DNA from: Streptomyces sp. NBC_01233
Lineage (GTDB): Bacteria > Actinomycetota > Actinomycetes > Streptomycetales > Streptomycetaceae
Direction: 5' to 3'
DNA length: 64,000 nucleotides
Assembly: GCF_035989305.1 (NCBI RefSeq)
Contig: NZ_CP108514.1
Location: forward strand, 7,854,501-7,918,500
Shown: in pieces, positions 18,279 through 27,020 of the stretch
How the letters are laid out: each line of letters opens with the position of its first letter
How positions within the stretch are numbered: the stretch's first letter is position 1
Made by a program: the position numbers and the translations under genes
The notes under the pieces: model-generated
Database searches by the model: none
What the model was told of the DNA's origin: nothing
Seen by the model: the letters and a program-made list of their open reading frames with translations, nothing else

Positions 18279-19205
18279 GCCCCAAAGTTACCGTGTGCCT
18301 CTGACATCACTCCGACCGGAGTGCAGGTTGCACGGGCACCTTTCAGCAGGCGGAGTGGGGCAAGGGGCGCCCCCGCGAGGGCCCGTCCTCGCCGTTCACG
18401 CTGCACGGGTTGCCGGGTCGCGACTGCGCTTGGCCCGGCGGAAGGCATGGTCCGTGGCTGGTGCGGGCATTCGCCGGGGTCGGAGCGCTGGCACTTCGCC
18501 GTCGCTCTGGTCGCGCTCGCCGATGCCGCATAGGCGGTCGCGGCCGCCCATCGGGCGGCCTCAGCTTGGCGTTTGTCCTGCGCGGGCTTGGTGTTCCTTG
18601 ATCGACTCGGCGCGTTTGATCGTTTGCCGACGTTGTGGTGCCTGGCCTGGTGCTTGTTCTTCGAGCCCGGAGGCCGTCCAGGGCCGGGGCGGGACGGTTT
18701 CGGCGCGGCTGCCGGGCGGGCCGCGGTCGTACGGACGTTGCGAAACCCCCGCCTGACCCGGGCGGGGGTGAGGCAATGGGGTTCGGTTCGTGGTTCCCAG
18801 GGCCGCCTGAGGTCTTCGGCGAGGGGCCGGGCGAGGCAGAGCTGGGTGTGGGCGGCGATGATCAGCCAGGTCCACAGGTCGGCGGTGTCGGCGTGGCGGA
18901 TCTTCGGTGCGGTCCAGCCGAGGGTCTGTTTCATCAGCCGGAAGGTGTGCTCCAGGTCGAAGCGGCGGAGGAAAGCCTGCCACCACCGGTCCACGTCCAC
19001 CGACGTGGCCGAGGTGGCGGAGCACCACAGCCAGACCGGCTTCGGGTCGCGGTCACCCGGCAGGTACTCCACCTTCAGTCGCATCAATGTGCCGTGCAGG
19101 ACGGGCAGTTCTTCTTCCGCGTGCTCCAGCCAGGGGCCGCGATGGGTGAGCCGGCGATGCATCCGGTCCCAGGCCATCGTCTCCGCCTTGCCGTAGCGGG
19201 CGGGT
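18266..19205 (-). pseudogene. DDE transposase, C-terminal part (IS4-superfamily-like)
   Basis: The frame holds the rear of a DDE transposase: a segment FDLEHTFRLMKQTLGWTAPK with the catalytic Glu, then LWTWLIIAAHTQLCLARPLA and a basic tail RPGRPPGSKNKHQARHH. The front half with the two Asp residues is missing; homology stops near 19205, where a polymerase scrap begins on the other strand. The tail runs on to within 13 bases of the recD2 start, so the true stop has probably been lost too. Confidence 0.75.
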
Positions 19206-19227
19206 CACCGGCGAGCGCCTCGACCTG

Positions 19228-19390
19228 GACGACCCTGCGCGGTACCAGCGGGCGACCCGGCCACGTACGACATGATCGCGTCCGGGGACACCCTGGGCAT
19301 CTTCCAGCTGGAGAGTCCCGGGCAGCGCGAGTTGGTCCAGAATCTGCGGCCGCGTTCCTTCGGCGACCTACAGGCCCTGACACCCCACCT
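19228..19390 (+). pseudogene. DNA polymerase III alpha (DnaE-type) scrap
   Basis: The plus strand encodes GDPATYDMIASGDTLGIFQL followed by ESPGQRELVQNLRPRSFGDL, a conserved block of the palm of bacterial DnaE polymerases, probably the error-prone DnaE2 type. Only about 50 residues are preserved, and the preceding LDLDDPARY is in a different frame. It is a rearrangement relic. Confidence 0.75.
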
Positions 19391-19522
19391 CCGTGCCCGC
19401 CGGTACTCGCCAGCGGGCACAGAGCTTGGAGAATCACCCGCCGGTAGATTCCATGCGAAAATGCCAACGGCTTCCGACGAGCGGCCCACCCGTAGGCCGC
19501 CTGCCAGCCCTACAGGAGAAAA

Positions 19523-20020
19523 TTAGTGGGGGTGGCTGGCCGCGAGGTCGTTGAGAGCCCCGTTGACGACCCACCATGAGACGTTGAGGGTGTCGCGGTC
19601 AGGCTTGTGCTCCTCTCGGAACTCTCGGTGGGGGTGGACGAAGTTGCGGTAGTCGCACAACGTGTGGCTGTAGCTCTTGGTGTCCGCGTCGATCCATCGT
19701 GTCTGTGTGCAGATGTCGATCAGCTCCGCGAGGTTGATGCGTTTGAGGTCCCGTCCGCTCAGCAGTGAAGCGTCGCGTTCCTGAATGACCGTGAGGAGAA
19801 CGCCTTCGAGTAGGGAACCGAGCATGATGACGGCCGCGATGTGGGCTCCGTTGGCGAAGCACGTGCGGGCTTCGTCGAGGCGGCGTTGCAGGAGTTGCGC
19901 CATACGCTCATCGGCGATGACGTCGGCCATGGTGGCCTTCAGTTCGACGGGGGCCTGCTCCCCGGGGTGTCCGAGTGAGGGGTCGCAGGCAACCTGAAGT
20001 TTCCCCGTGATCTTGGACAC
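19523..20020 (-). CDS. Hypothetical HEPN-like protein, N-terminus replaced by an IS end
   Basis: The 165-residue frame is helical. It contains AVIMLGSLLEGVLLTVIQER and DYRNFVHPHREF, an Arg-Asn...His pattern reminiscent of HEPN domains. The first nine residues (MSKITGKLQ) are encoded by the inverted repeat of the adjacent IS3 element, so the natural N-terminus is gone and the insertion supplies the ATG. Function cannot be assigned; abortive-infection or toxin relatives are possible. Confidence 0.5.
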   Translation of the reverse strand: MSKITGKLQVACDPSLGHPGEQAPVELKATMADVIADERMAQLLQRRLDEARTCFANGAHIAAVIMLGSLLEGVLLTVIQERDASLLSGRDLKRINLAELIDICTQTRWIDADTKSYSHTLCDYRNFVHPHREFREEHKPDRDTLNVSWWVVNGALNDLAASHPH

Positions 20021-20027
20021 GGTGTTG

Positions 20028-20924
20028 TTACGCTGCGAGGGCCTGGTCTTGCCGGTATCGCAGGCGGGTTTCGTGGGGTGTGAGGTAGCCCCAGTGGATG
20101 TGCTTGCGTAGGCGGCGTCTGTTGTAGAAGGTCTCGATGAAGTCGAAGATGTCGGCGCGGGCGGTGGCCCGGTCGGGCCAGAAGCGGGTGCCGATCTCTT
20201 CTTTCAGGACGGCCCAGAAGCTCTCCGCGGCGGCGTTATCGAAGCAGCTCCCGGTCCGGCCCATACTTTGCCGGTGCCCCAACTTGCTGATTTTTGTGCG
20301 GAGTTGACCGGAGGTGTATTCCGATCCGCGGTCACTGTGGATCACACAGCCGGGTTCCAGGCGGCCCAGCGCGGCTGCCATGTCCAGCGCGTCGACGACG
20401 AGGTCGGCGCGGTGGTGGTCGGCCATCGAGTACCCGATCACCTCGCGCGTGGCCAGGTCCAGCCACGAGGCGAGGTAGAGCCAGCCCTCGGCGGTGGGGA
20501 TGTAGGTGATGTCCCCGACGATTTTCGTTCCGGGACGGATGGCGGTGAAGTCCCGGCCGATCAGGTCCGGCGACGGGGCGGCCTTGGTGTCGGCCTTGGT
20601 CAGGCCGCGGCGTCCGGTGCGCCGGCTGTTCCCGGCGATGCCGTTCTCCCGCATGACCCGTGCCACCCGCTTACGGTTGACCACCCGGCCCTGCCGGCGC
20701 AGTTCGGCGGTGACGCGCGGGACGCCGTAGTTCCGCCGGGAGGCGATGTAGATCACCGTGATCTCGTGTGCCAGGGTCTCATCCGCCCGTCGCCTGGCTT
20801 CGCGGGCCTCGGCTCCGGCCACCCACGCGTAGTACGTGGACCGGGCGGTCTTCATCACCGTGCACAGCAGCACGATCGTGTAGTTCGCCTTCTCCGCGTG
20901 GATGAACCGGCATATCGTGCTCAC
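20028..20924 (-). CDS. IS3-family transposase OrfB (rve integrase)
   Basis: The 298-residue DDE integrase has DITYIPTAEGWLYLASWLDL, HSDRGSEYTS and the catalytic Glu in DNAAAESFWAVLKEE. The GTG start overlaps the OrfA stop (GTGA), allowing coupling; IS3 elements also make an OrfAB fusion by -1 frameshifting. The frame appears intact. Confidence 0.9.
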   Translation of the reverse strand: MSTICRFIHAEKANYTIVLLCTVMKTARSTYYAWVAGAEAREARRRADETLAHEITVIYIASRRNYGVPRVTAELRRQGRVVNRKRVARVMRENGIAGNSRRTGRRGLTKADTKAAPSPDLIGRDFTAIRPGTKIVGDITYIPTAEGWLYLASWLDLATREVIGYSMADHHRADLVVDALDMAAALGRLEPGCVIHSDRGSEYTSGQLRTKISKLGHRQSMGRTGSCFDNAAAESFWAVLKEEIGTRFWPDRATARADIFDFIETFYNRRRLRKHIHWGYLTPHETRLRYRQDQALAA

Positions 20925-21229
20925 CGGTCGCTCTCCTTCGCGAAGAAGGAGGTCGCTTTTTTCAGGATCTCGATCGTCTTCGCCTGCTCTACGGTCAGCT
21001 TCCGCAGCCGCTTCAGTTCCTCGTCCCGGTCGTCGGCGGCCCGCACGGCGCCGGGTCCCGATCCGTTGTCCTGGGCGGCCCGGGCCTTCTTCACCCAGCC
21101 CCGCAGGGACTCCGAGCTGATCCCGAGTTCCCGGGCGACCTCGGTCACCGTCCGGCCCGACGACCGCACGAGCTCGATCGCGTCCCGCTTGTACTCGTCC
21201 GAGTACCGCTTCGTGTACTTGCTTCCCAC
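20921..21229 (-). CDS. IS3-family OrfA (HTH protein)
   Basis: The 102-residue protein has the IS3 helix-turn-helix RDAIELVRSSGRTVTEVARE and a C-terminal leucine-zipper-like segment ELKRLRKLTVEQAKTIEILK. It binds the element ends and pairs with OrfB. Confidence 0.88.
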   Translation of the reverse strand: MGSKYTKRYSDEYKRDAIELVRSSGRTVTEVARELGISSESLRGWVKKARAAQDNGSGPGAVRAADDRDEELKRLRKLTVEQAKTIEILKKATSFFAKESDR

Positions 21230-21298
21230 CTGGCACTACTTCCTCTGGAACCTCAGATCCCAGTCTCCAGGTGTCCACGATCAAGGGGAAGCTTCAGG

Positions 21299-21863
21299 CG
21301 GCCGGGCCGAACACGGCCCCGATCACCGATCGGGTCCCGCATGCCACCAGCGCGGCCAGCCGCAGTTGCGGGTAGCCCGAGATCCCGTTGCCGAGCCGCT
21401 GCCGGGTGAACACCGCGAGGTTGGCCGGACAGTCCGGGACCGACAGCAGGGTGCCGTCGACCGCCACGACCCTCAGACCCCGCCACCACCCAGCCGCCGC
21501 GGTCGTGGCCGCAGGGCCCCTGACCAGGTCGAACAAGGCTTTCATCGGTGCTGGTCCCAGCCGCTGGCGGGCCTGTCGTAACGCGCTGCCGCTGGGCCGG
21601 GCCAGTGCCAGGCCCGCCAGCCCGGCACACAGCCGGTCGAAGACCTGCCGGTAGCCCAGCCCGGTGAACAGCGCTCCGGCCAGCAGGACGTAGACCGTGA
21701 CCCGTGCCGGCACCAGCCGGACCCTGCGCTGTACCGCACCGGTCTGCGCCAGCACCTCATCGACCATCTCGAACGGCACGATCTGGGTCAGCTCGCCGAT
21801 ATGCCCTGGCGCGAACACCCCGGCCGCTACCCCGCCCGGCCTTGTTATGGCAGCCTGTTCCAA
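21299..21863 (-). pseudogene. IS4-family transposase, N-terminal part
   Basis: The frame shows the IS4 N-terminal domain (GVFAPGHIGELTQIVPFEMV) and the start of the catalytic domain with the first Asp in RVVAVDGTLLSVPD. It is cut at GAVFGPA by the IS3 element ending at 21298. The catalytic remainder is absent. Confidence 0.85.
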
Positions 21864-21960
21864 CAGCGGAGCTCCTGTGGTGAGGATGTCTTGGAGGACA
21901 AACCTCTTCTACAGCAGCTCCGCTGCCTCGTTCACGGGCCTTGACGAACAGCCCCCGCCC

Positions 21961-22165
21961 CTAGTACTGCAACCGCATGTGTGGGTCGTGGCCTCGGCGT
22001 TGGTAATGGCAGCGGCGGGCTCGGGCCTGGCTGCGGCGCCGGAAGCGTGACCAGTGCAGACGGTGCTCGTTGCTGTGGCAGCGGGGCGTGACGACGACGT
22101 GCCCGATCATCCGGCGGATCTCCGGGACGCTGAGGGGTATGAGGTCTTGCTCGTCATCTCCGCTG
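21961..22165 (-). CDS. -1-frame C-terminal extension of the IS701 transposase
   Basis: After the AAAAGGGG tract the -1 frame encodes DDEQDLIPLSVPEIRRMIGH, then LHWSRFRRRSQARARRCHYQ and DPHMRLQY. The same pattern appears in the unrelated IS701 element at 45219-46803. The stop TAG is the target duplication CTAG. It is either reached by programmed frameshifting or is a decayed tail; conservation argues for the first. Confidence 0.6.
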
Positions 22166-23351
22166 CCCCTTTTGCGGCTTCTGCGGCACGGATGGCCGTG
22201 AGGTAGGCCAGGACGGCCATGGCCAGGGTGATGTGCCGGTACCAGGCCCGGTAGAGCCGCACCTGGTAGTGGTCGAGCCCGCATTCACCCTTCGCGGTCT
22301 GGAAGCATTCCTCCACCGCCCACCTGGCTCCGGCGGTCCTGACCAGGTCTTTCAGCCGGGAAGTGACGGGGCCGTAGCAGACGTAGTAGGCGATGTCGGT
22401 GGGGTCGGACAGGTTGCGGCGGGCGAGCACCCAGTGCCCGGATCCGCCCTCCCAGGTGGGCCGGATCGCGACGCGGGCCCAGTGGTAGATCCGCTGGCCG
22501 TGGGCGCCTGCTCCGGCGGAGATCCGCTTCCATGCCTGCTTCGGCAGGGCCGCGATCAGCTCGTCGACGCGGGCGTCCCGGCCGTCGGCGGTGATCACGG
22601 TGTCGTTGACCTTGGTGGCCAGCACATACGCGGCCTGGCGTTCTTCCAGCCAGGCGCGGAAGTGCTTGACCTGCCCGTATGCCTCGTCCGCGGTCACCCA
22701 GGCGAAGGGAACAGCCGCGTCGATGGCGCGTTGCAGCATCCACTTGAGGTGCTCGATCTTCGTGGCGAACGGCACGGTGTCGTCGATCCCGGCTGCCCGG
22801 CGGCGGTCGCGGTCGTCCGTCCAGGACTTCGGGACGTAGAGTTCCCGGTCGATCAGCGCCCGCCCTTTGGCGGATGCGTAGGCGAGGAAGGTGCCGATCT
22901 GGCAGTTCTCGGTGCGGCCAGCGGTGCCGGAATACTGCCGCTGGACCCCTGCTGACCTGGTGCCCTTCTTCAGGAACCCGGTGTCGTCCCCGATGAGCAC
23001 GCCATCCTTGGCGCCGATGGTCTCCACGACGAAGTCCCGGACATCGTCGCGGACCGCGTTCTCGTCCCATTCGGAGTGGTTGAGCAGGCGTTGCACACCG
23101 TCCGGGCGGAGCTGGCCGACCTGCTCGGCCAGCGTCCACCCGTTCTTCTTCTCTAGCGGCGCAAGCAGGCCCGTCATGTAGTCCAGAGCCCGATCACGTG
23201 GCTCCGACCTGCCAAAACGATGCCCGAACCGGGCATGCAACCCCGCTACACCCTCGGACCACGACTCGATCTGCTCAACCGTCAGCGATTCATCACACAG
23301 TCACAACAACGAGCAACCTCACCGACCGTCACGCCACATGCGGTTGCAGTA
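21965..23351 (-). mobile_element. IS701-type element, copy A (1,387 bp)
   Basis: The ends share the 17-bp inverted repeat TACTGCAACCGCATGTG. CTAG flanks both sides (21961-21964 and 23352-23355), a 4-bp target duplication of the YTAR type usual for IS701. A second copy of the same element lies at 52761-55925 with a different duplication (TTAA). Confidence 0.92.
22107..23240 (-). CDS. IS701-type DDE transposase, zero-frame product
   Basis: The 377-residue product has DDTGFLKKGTRSAGVQRQYS with the first Asp, FAWVTADEAYGQ with the second, and WAVEECFQTAKGECGLDHYQ with the catalytic Glu. It ends soon after an AAAAGGGG tract (+ strand 22166-22173). A further conserved C-terminal stretch follows in the -1 frame and is listed separately. 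The translation start is uncertain; homology begins a little upstream of the TTG at 23240 (LTVEQIESWSEGVAGL). Confidence 0.9.
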   Translation of the reverse strand: MHARFGHRFGRSEPRDRALDYMTGLLAPLEKKNGWTLAEQVGQLRPDGVQRLLNHSEWDENAVRDDVRDFVVETIGAKDGVLIGDDTGFLKKGTRSAGVQRQYSGTAGRTENCQIGTFLAYASAKGRALIDRELYVPKSWTDDRDRRRAAGIDDTVPFATKIEHLKWMLQRAIDAAVPFAWVTADEAYGQVKHFRAWLEERQAAYVLATKVNDTVITADGRDARVDELIAALPKQAWKRISAGAGAHGQRIYHWARVAIRPTWEGGSGHWVLARRNLSDPTDIAYYVCYGPVTSRLKDLVRTAGARWAVEECFQTAKGECGLDHYQVRLYRAWYRHITLAMAVLAYLTAIRAAEAAKGAAEMTSKTSYPSASRRSAG

Positions 23352-23358
23352 CTAGGCC

Positions 23359-24879
23359 CAATACCAGTGATTTAAGGGTCCGGGGTGCCTGGGGTCTTCG
23401 GTGGGTTGGTCGGGGCCGTTTTGTGGTGTGGGGCGATGGCCACGGCTCGGGCTGGGTCGAGTGTCGGCTGTGGCCAGAGCCGGTGTGCGGTGCGCTTGAC
23501 GCCGAAGTTGGACATCTTGCGTTTGACGACGCGGGCGTTCGACCGCTGTCGTCGCGGTGGCAGGAGGTGACGGGCTATCTCTCGTATCCCGTCGGTGAGG
23601 GCTGTGGCCAGGCGGTCAGGGGAAAAGGCCGCCTGCGCGGTGACCTGGCGTCGGGCGAGGCGGAGGGTGCGGGTGAAGGAAAGCCGGTCGGTATCGGTGT
23701 CGGTGTCCCGGGCGGCGGTGTGCATGAGCTGGCGGATCGCGTGATGGACGAGGAGGTGGGCCCAGACCTCCTGTTCGACGCCGTCGGGCGATCGGGAGCG
23801 CAGGACCTGGGCGGGGCCGCGTTGGTGGGTCTTCAGCTCGTCCAGTGTGGTCTCGATCTCCCATCGCTCGTTGTAGAGGGCCGCCAACTCCGCCGCGGGT
23901 GCGGCTTCGTGGTCGAGGATGGTGGTGATCAGCCGGTACGGGGCGTCGTGCTGCGGGCGTCCGGGGTCGTCCAGGGTGTACTCGATGACCCGCACCACGG
24001 TGGGATCGGTGCGTTTGCGGTGGTCCTTGGCCGCCACGATGTCGGAGAGGTAGGACCCGTCGGGGAGCTCGCGCCGCACGGGCAGGACGGCGTTGGACTT
24101 GATGCGCCAGAGCAGGTCCGCACCGCCGGCCGATGCCGCTCGCCACTGCTCCAGCCCGGCGAAGCCCCGGTCGGCCATCAGCAGGTCATCCGGTCCAAGG
24201 GCGTCGAACAGCTCCCGCGCGATCACGGACTCCGCGGTGGTGAACGGCCCCAGAGCCGCGCGGGTGATGGCGTGCGTGCCGCACTCCGCCAGCGCCACCA
24301 CCCGCACCTGCGGGAACGCGGTCCGCTCGCCCCGGTGGGTGGCGGGACGACCGAACCGGGCGTCGTTCTCCTCACTGTCCGGCACGTCGAACGTGGTCCC
24401 GTCGACCGCCATCAGACGCCAACACCCGTACCACGCACCGGGAGTGGACTCGGTCGCCACAGGCCCGGCGGACTGCTCGAAGAGAGCCTTGAGCGGCTCG
24501 GGCCCGAGCCTGGCCCGGGCCCGGGAAACCGCACCGGGCGTAGGCACCTGCCACGAACCCGACCAGTGCTTGGCCCAGGCCAGACCCTGAGTGAGCAGCC
24601 GTGCGACCTCTTCGTAGCCCTGACCGGAGAACAAGCACATCGCCAGCACGAAGTAGACGACCACCCGTGGAGGCAGCAGCCGGTTGCGCTGCCCGGCCTT
24701 CCCGGATTCCTCCACGACCCGGTCCACCAGCTCCGGCGGGAACGTCCGCGTCAGCAGTCCGATCGCGATCCGATCCGACAACCGCTCGTCCGTCTCCGGC
24801 TTGACCTGTCCAGGGCGTGGCATCCAGACACCTCCTGGCCAACACCCTACCAGCCGAGATCCTTAAGTCACTGGTATTG
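23359..24879 (-). mobile_element. IS4-family element, copy A (1,521 bp)
   Basis: The ends are inverted repeats starting CAATACCAGTGA and ending CACTGGTATTG. The 10-bp direct repeat GTACTAGGCC flanks both sides (23349-23358 and 24880-24889). The left duplication overlaps the right end and CTAG of the IS701 copy A, so this element inserted into the IS701 boundary afterwards. An apparently identical copy is at 37381-38901. Confidence 0.93.
23372..24823 (-). CDS. IS4-family transposase
   Basis: The 483-residue protein has the IS4 N-terminal domain (IGLLTRTFPPELVDRVVEES), the first Asp in LMAVDGTTFDVPDS, the second in LLMADRGFAG, and the YREK-type ELAALYNERWEIETTLDELK with the catalytic Glu. AGGAGGT lies just upstream of the ATG. 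No frame damage is seen. Confidence 0.93.
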   Translation of the reverse strand: MPRPGQVKPETDERLSDRIAIGLLTRTFPPELVDRVVEESGKAGQRNRLLPPRVVVYFVLAMCLFSGQGYEEVARLLTQGLAWAKHWSGSWQVPTPGAVSRARARLGPEPLKALFEQSAGPVATESTPGAWYGCWRLMAVDGTTFDVPDSEENDARFGRPATHRGERTAFPQVRVVALAECGTHAITRAALGPFTTAESVIARELFDALGPDDLLMADRGFAGLEQWRAASAGGADLLWRIKSNAVLPVRRELPDGSYLSDIVAAKDHRKRTDPTVVRVIEYTLDDPGRPQHDAPYRLITTILDHEAAPAAELAALYNERWEIETTLDELKTHQRGPAQVLRSRSPDGVEQEVWAHLLVHHAIRQLMHTAARDTDTDTDRLSFTRTLRLARRQVTAQAAFSPDRLATALTDGIREIARHLLPPRRQRSNARVVKRKMSNFGVKRTAHRLWPQPTLDPARAVAIAPHHKTAPTNPPKTPGTPDP

Positions 24880-25069
24880 GTACTAGGCCCGTTCATCAGT
24901 GGTGAGCCGGTCATCGCGTTCGCCGGCGTCCGTCTCGGCCTGGCGGATCCAGCCGCGCAGGGCCTCGGGATGCACGCCGAGGTCGACAGCCAGCTTCTTG
25001 ATCTGGGGCTTCGGCTCGGCGGTGCGGTACATCCGCACCGCACGCTCACGCAACTCCAACGAGTATTTC

Positions 25070-26844
25070 CAAGACCACGGAGTTATGGCTTGTCCGGCGC
25101 TGTCAACAGGGGCGGGGACAGGGGCTTGTGGAGGTTGGGGTGGTCCACTCGGGGTCGAGGGTGTAGAGGCCCCGGCCGGTGCGGCGGAGGATTCCTTCGC
25201 GGACCCAGCGTCCCAGTTCTGCGCGTAGTCCTTGGGGATCCTCCAGTCCGATACCGCGGGCGATTTCACATGCGCGCCAGGTGCGGTGGGGATCGGTTCG
25301 CAGGAGTTGCAGTGTGCGGTCGCGGCGTCCGTCGGGGCCTGGGCCAGCGGAGGGGTTCACGGTGACACTGATGCTGGTGATCCTGGATGCGCCCAGGACT
25401 TGTGCCTGGTGGGGCGGGGCGGCGTAGCGGGAGATCGGGCATTTGACGCGGCGTGGGTTGACGCGGGCCCGGCGGGGTGGGAGCAGATCGTGCAGCAGGG
25501 CCGGTGTGATTCGTCCCGGTCCGGTGTCGGGCAGTACGTCGGCTGCGGCGATGAGCTGGTCTTTTGCGGTCTCCAGGGCGACGGTGAAGGAGGCGCGGTC
25601 CGGGTCGGTGCCGGGGAGGGTCTCGACGGCCTCGGCCATCGCGCGGCGCAGTGCCTGGTAGACGGTCAGGTGAGCCCAGAGTTCTTGTTGGATCCCGGTC
25701 GCGTCCTGGGATCGCAGCACCAGGCCGTGCTGCAGGGTGTGCCGAAGCGAGTAGAACGCGGACTCGATCTCCCATCGCTCGTGGTAGAGCTCCACCAGCT
25801 CTGCGGCGGGGTAGCGACGGTGATCGGTCAGCGCGGTGGCCAGTCGGTAGTGGCCTTCCAGCCTCAGCCCTTTGGCGGTCGTCACCGCGATGTGCGCATC
25901 GATGATCCTCAGCCGGGTCCCGTTGATCCTGGTCAGGAATGACCCGTCCGGCAGTAGTGCCCAGCGTGCGGGTGTCCGGGTTCCCTTGAGGCGTACCAGC
26001 AGCTGGGCGCCGGTGGCCGCGGCCTTCGCGAGGAAGTCGTCGGAGTCGAAGCCCCGGTCGTTGAGCAGCAGCATCCTGTTGTCCAGCAGTGGTAGCAGCT
26101 GCTCGGCGTAGCCGGTCTCCTTCTCGGGCGTCGGTCCGAAGACCGCACCGAGCAGGGCCCGGGTTCCGGTCTCGCACAGCACCATGATCTTCAGCATCGG
26201 ATATCCGTCCGTGCCGTAACGATGCTTGTGTTTGCCCAGCCAGGCGCAGACTCGCGGCCGGTCAGGGGCCTTGGTGGAGCTGCAGCCGTCGAAGGCGACT
26301 GTGCGCCAGCACCTGTATCGCACCCCTGGTGTGATCGGCTGTGCCACGGGACCGGCCAGTGTCTCGAAGAGCAGCCGCAGCGGCGCGGCGCCCAGCCGCC
26401 GGCGCACCTCTCGCAGCGCCTTCTCCGACGGACGCGGTGGAAGGAGCCCGCGCAGGCCGCAGGTGAGTTTGTCCCACACCCGCATGTAGCCCAGCTGCGG
26501 GAAGAGAACCAGTGCCAGCACGAAGTAGACACCCACCCTCGACGGCAGCAGCCTCAGCCTCCGCTGGGTTCCGCCAGTACGTTCCAGCACGTCATCGACC
26601 AGTTCAAAGGGCAGGTGCCGGGTCAGCTCGCCCAGATGCCCCGGAGCGAAGACCCCGTCGGCGACGGTGATGGACGACGTGAGCGTGACGGTGGAACACT
26701 GAACGGGCAACGGGGCTCCTTCAGGCGGGAAGACCTTGGTCGGCTTCCTCGCTCTACCAGGAGTCCCGTTGCCCTGACCGGCACTTCTCCCAAATACCTC
26801 GCCCCTGTTGACAGCGGCCGACAAGCCATAACTCCGTGGTCTTG
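25070..26844 (-). mobile_element. IS4-family element (1,775 bp) inside IS3 OrfA
   Basis: The terminal inverted repeats are about 45 bp, starting CAAGACCACGGAGTTATGG at 25070 and its complement at 26844. The 9-bp target duplication GAGTATTTC lies at 25061-25069 and 26845-26853 and is within IS3 OrfA codons. Confidence 0.93.
25103..26710 (-). CDS. IS4-family transposase with C-terminal winged-helix tail
   Basis: A TTG start at 26710 with GAAGGAG five bases upstream gives about 535 residues. IS4 features are FAPGHLGELTRHLPFELVDD, TVAFDGCSSTKAPD, LLLNDRGFDSDD and VELYHERWEIESAFYSLRHT. After the transposase proper comes a helix-turn-helix or winged-helix tail (ACEIARGIGLEDPQGLRAEL then GILRRTGRGLYTLDPEW) not present in the shorter IS4 copies here. 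Confidence 0.9.
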   Translation of the reverse strand: MPVQCSTVTLTSSITVADGVFAPGHLGELTRHLPFELVDDVLERTGGTQRRLRLLPSRVGVYFVLALVLFPQLGYMRVWDKLTCGLRGLLPPRPSEKALREVRRRLGAAPLRLLFETLAGPVAQPITPGVRYRCWRTVAFDGCSSTKAPDRPRVCAWLGKHKHRYGTDGYPMLKIMVLCETGTRALLGAVFGPTPEKETGYAEQLLPLLDNRMLLLNDRGFDSDDFLAKAAATGAQLLVRLKGTRTPARWALLPDGSFLTRINGTRLRIIDAHIAVTTAKGLRLEGHYRLATALTDHRRYPAAELVELYHERWEIESAFYSLRHTLQHGLVLRSQDATGIQQELWAHLTVYQALRRAMAEAVETLPGTDPDRASFTVALETAKDQLIAAADVLPDTGPGRITPALLHDLLPPRRARVNPRRVKCPISRYAAPPHQAQVLGASRITSISVTVNPSAGPGPDGRRDRTLQLLRTDPHRTWRACEIARGIGLEDPQGLRAELGRWVREGILRRTGRGLYTLDPEWTTPTSTSPCPRPC

Positions 26845-27020
26845 GAGTATTTCCGGGGTGCAGCCATGGTCACTGGTCCTCTCACGAGTCCCATCTGACC
26901 TGCTGTCAACAACTTCCGCATCTCGGGGGAACCTCAGTCCCCTGCGGCCATCAGCAGCAAGCACTGCCGCGACAGGCACCCGGCCCTCGGACCACGTACT
27001 CCGGCCGCGCCGGGCTGTGA

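Larger units (their letters stand above)
19993..21298 (-). mobile_element. IS3-family element, complete
   Basis: The ends are 28-bp imperfect inverted repeats at 19993-20020 and 21271-21298 that match at 25 of 28 positions. They begin CCTGAAG and end TGGACAC. OrfA and OrfB lie between. No target duplication is evident. It interrupts an IS4-type transposase on its right and truncates the HEPN-like gene on its left. Confidence 0.88.
24890..26867 (-). pseudogene. IS3-family OrfA split by an IS4 element
   Basis: The start MAAPRKYSLELRERAVRMYR is recovered only by joining 26854-26867 to 24890-25069 across the IS4 element inserted between them. It continues to LAVDLGVHPEALRGWIRQAE and stops at TTDERA, where the IS4/IS701 stack begins. 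The matching OrfB is absent. Confidence 0.85.

Noticed and set aside
16281..18533. Very long open frame (750 codons) on the plus strand opposite recD2
   Set aside because: It is a high-GC antisense shadow: composition is low-complexity Gly/Val/Asp-rich with no domain, and the minus-strand frame has all helicase motifs.
23198..24886. 562-codon plus-strand frame, repeated at 37298-38902
   Set aside because: It is the antisense of the IS4 transposase; it is duplicated only because the element is duplicated.
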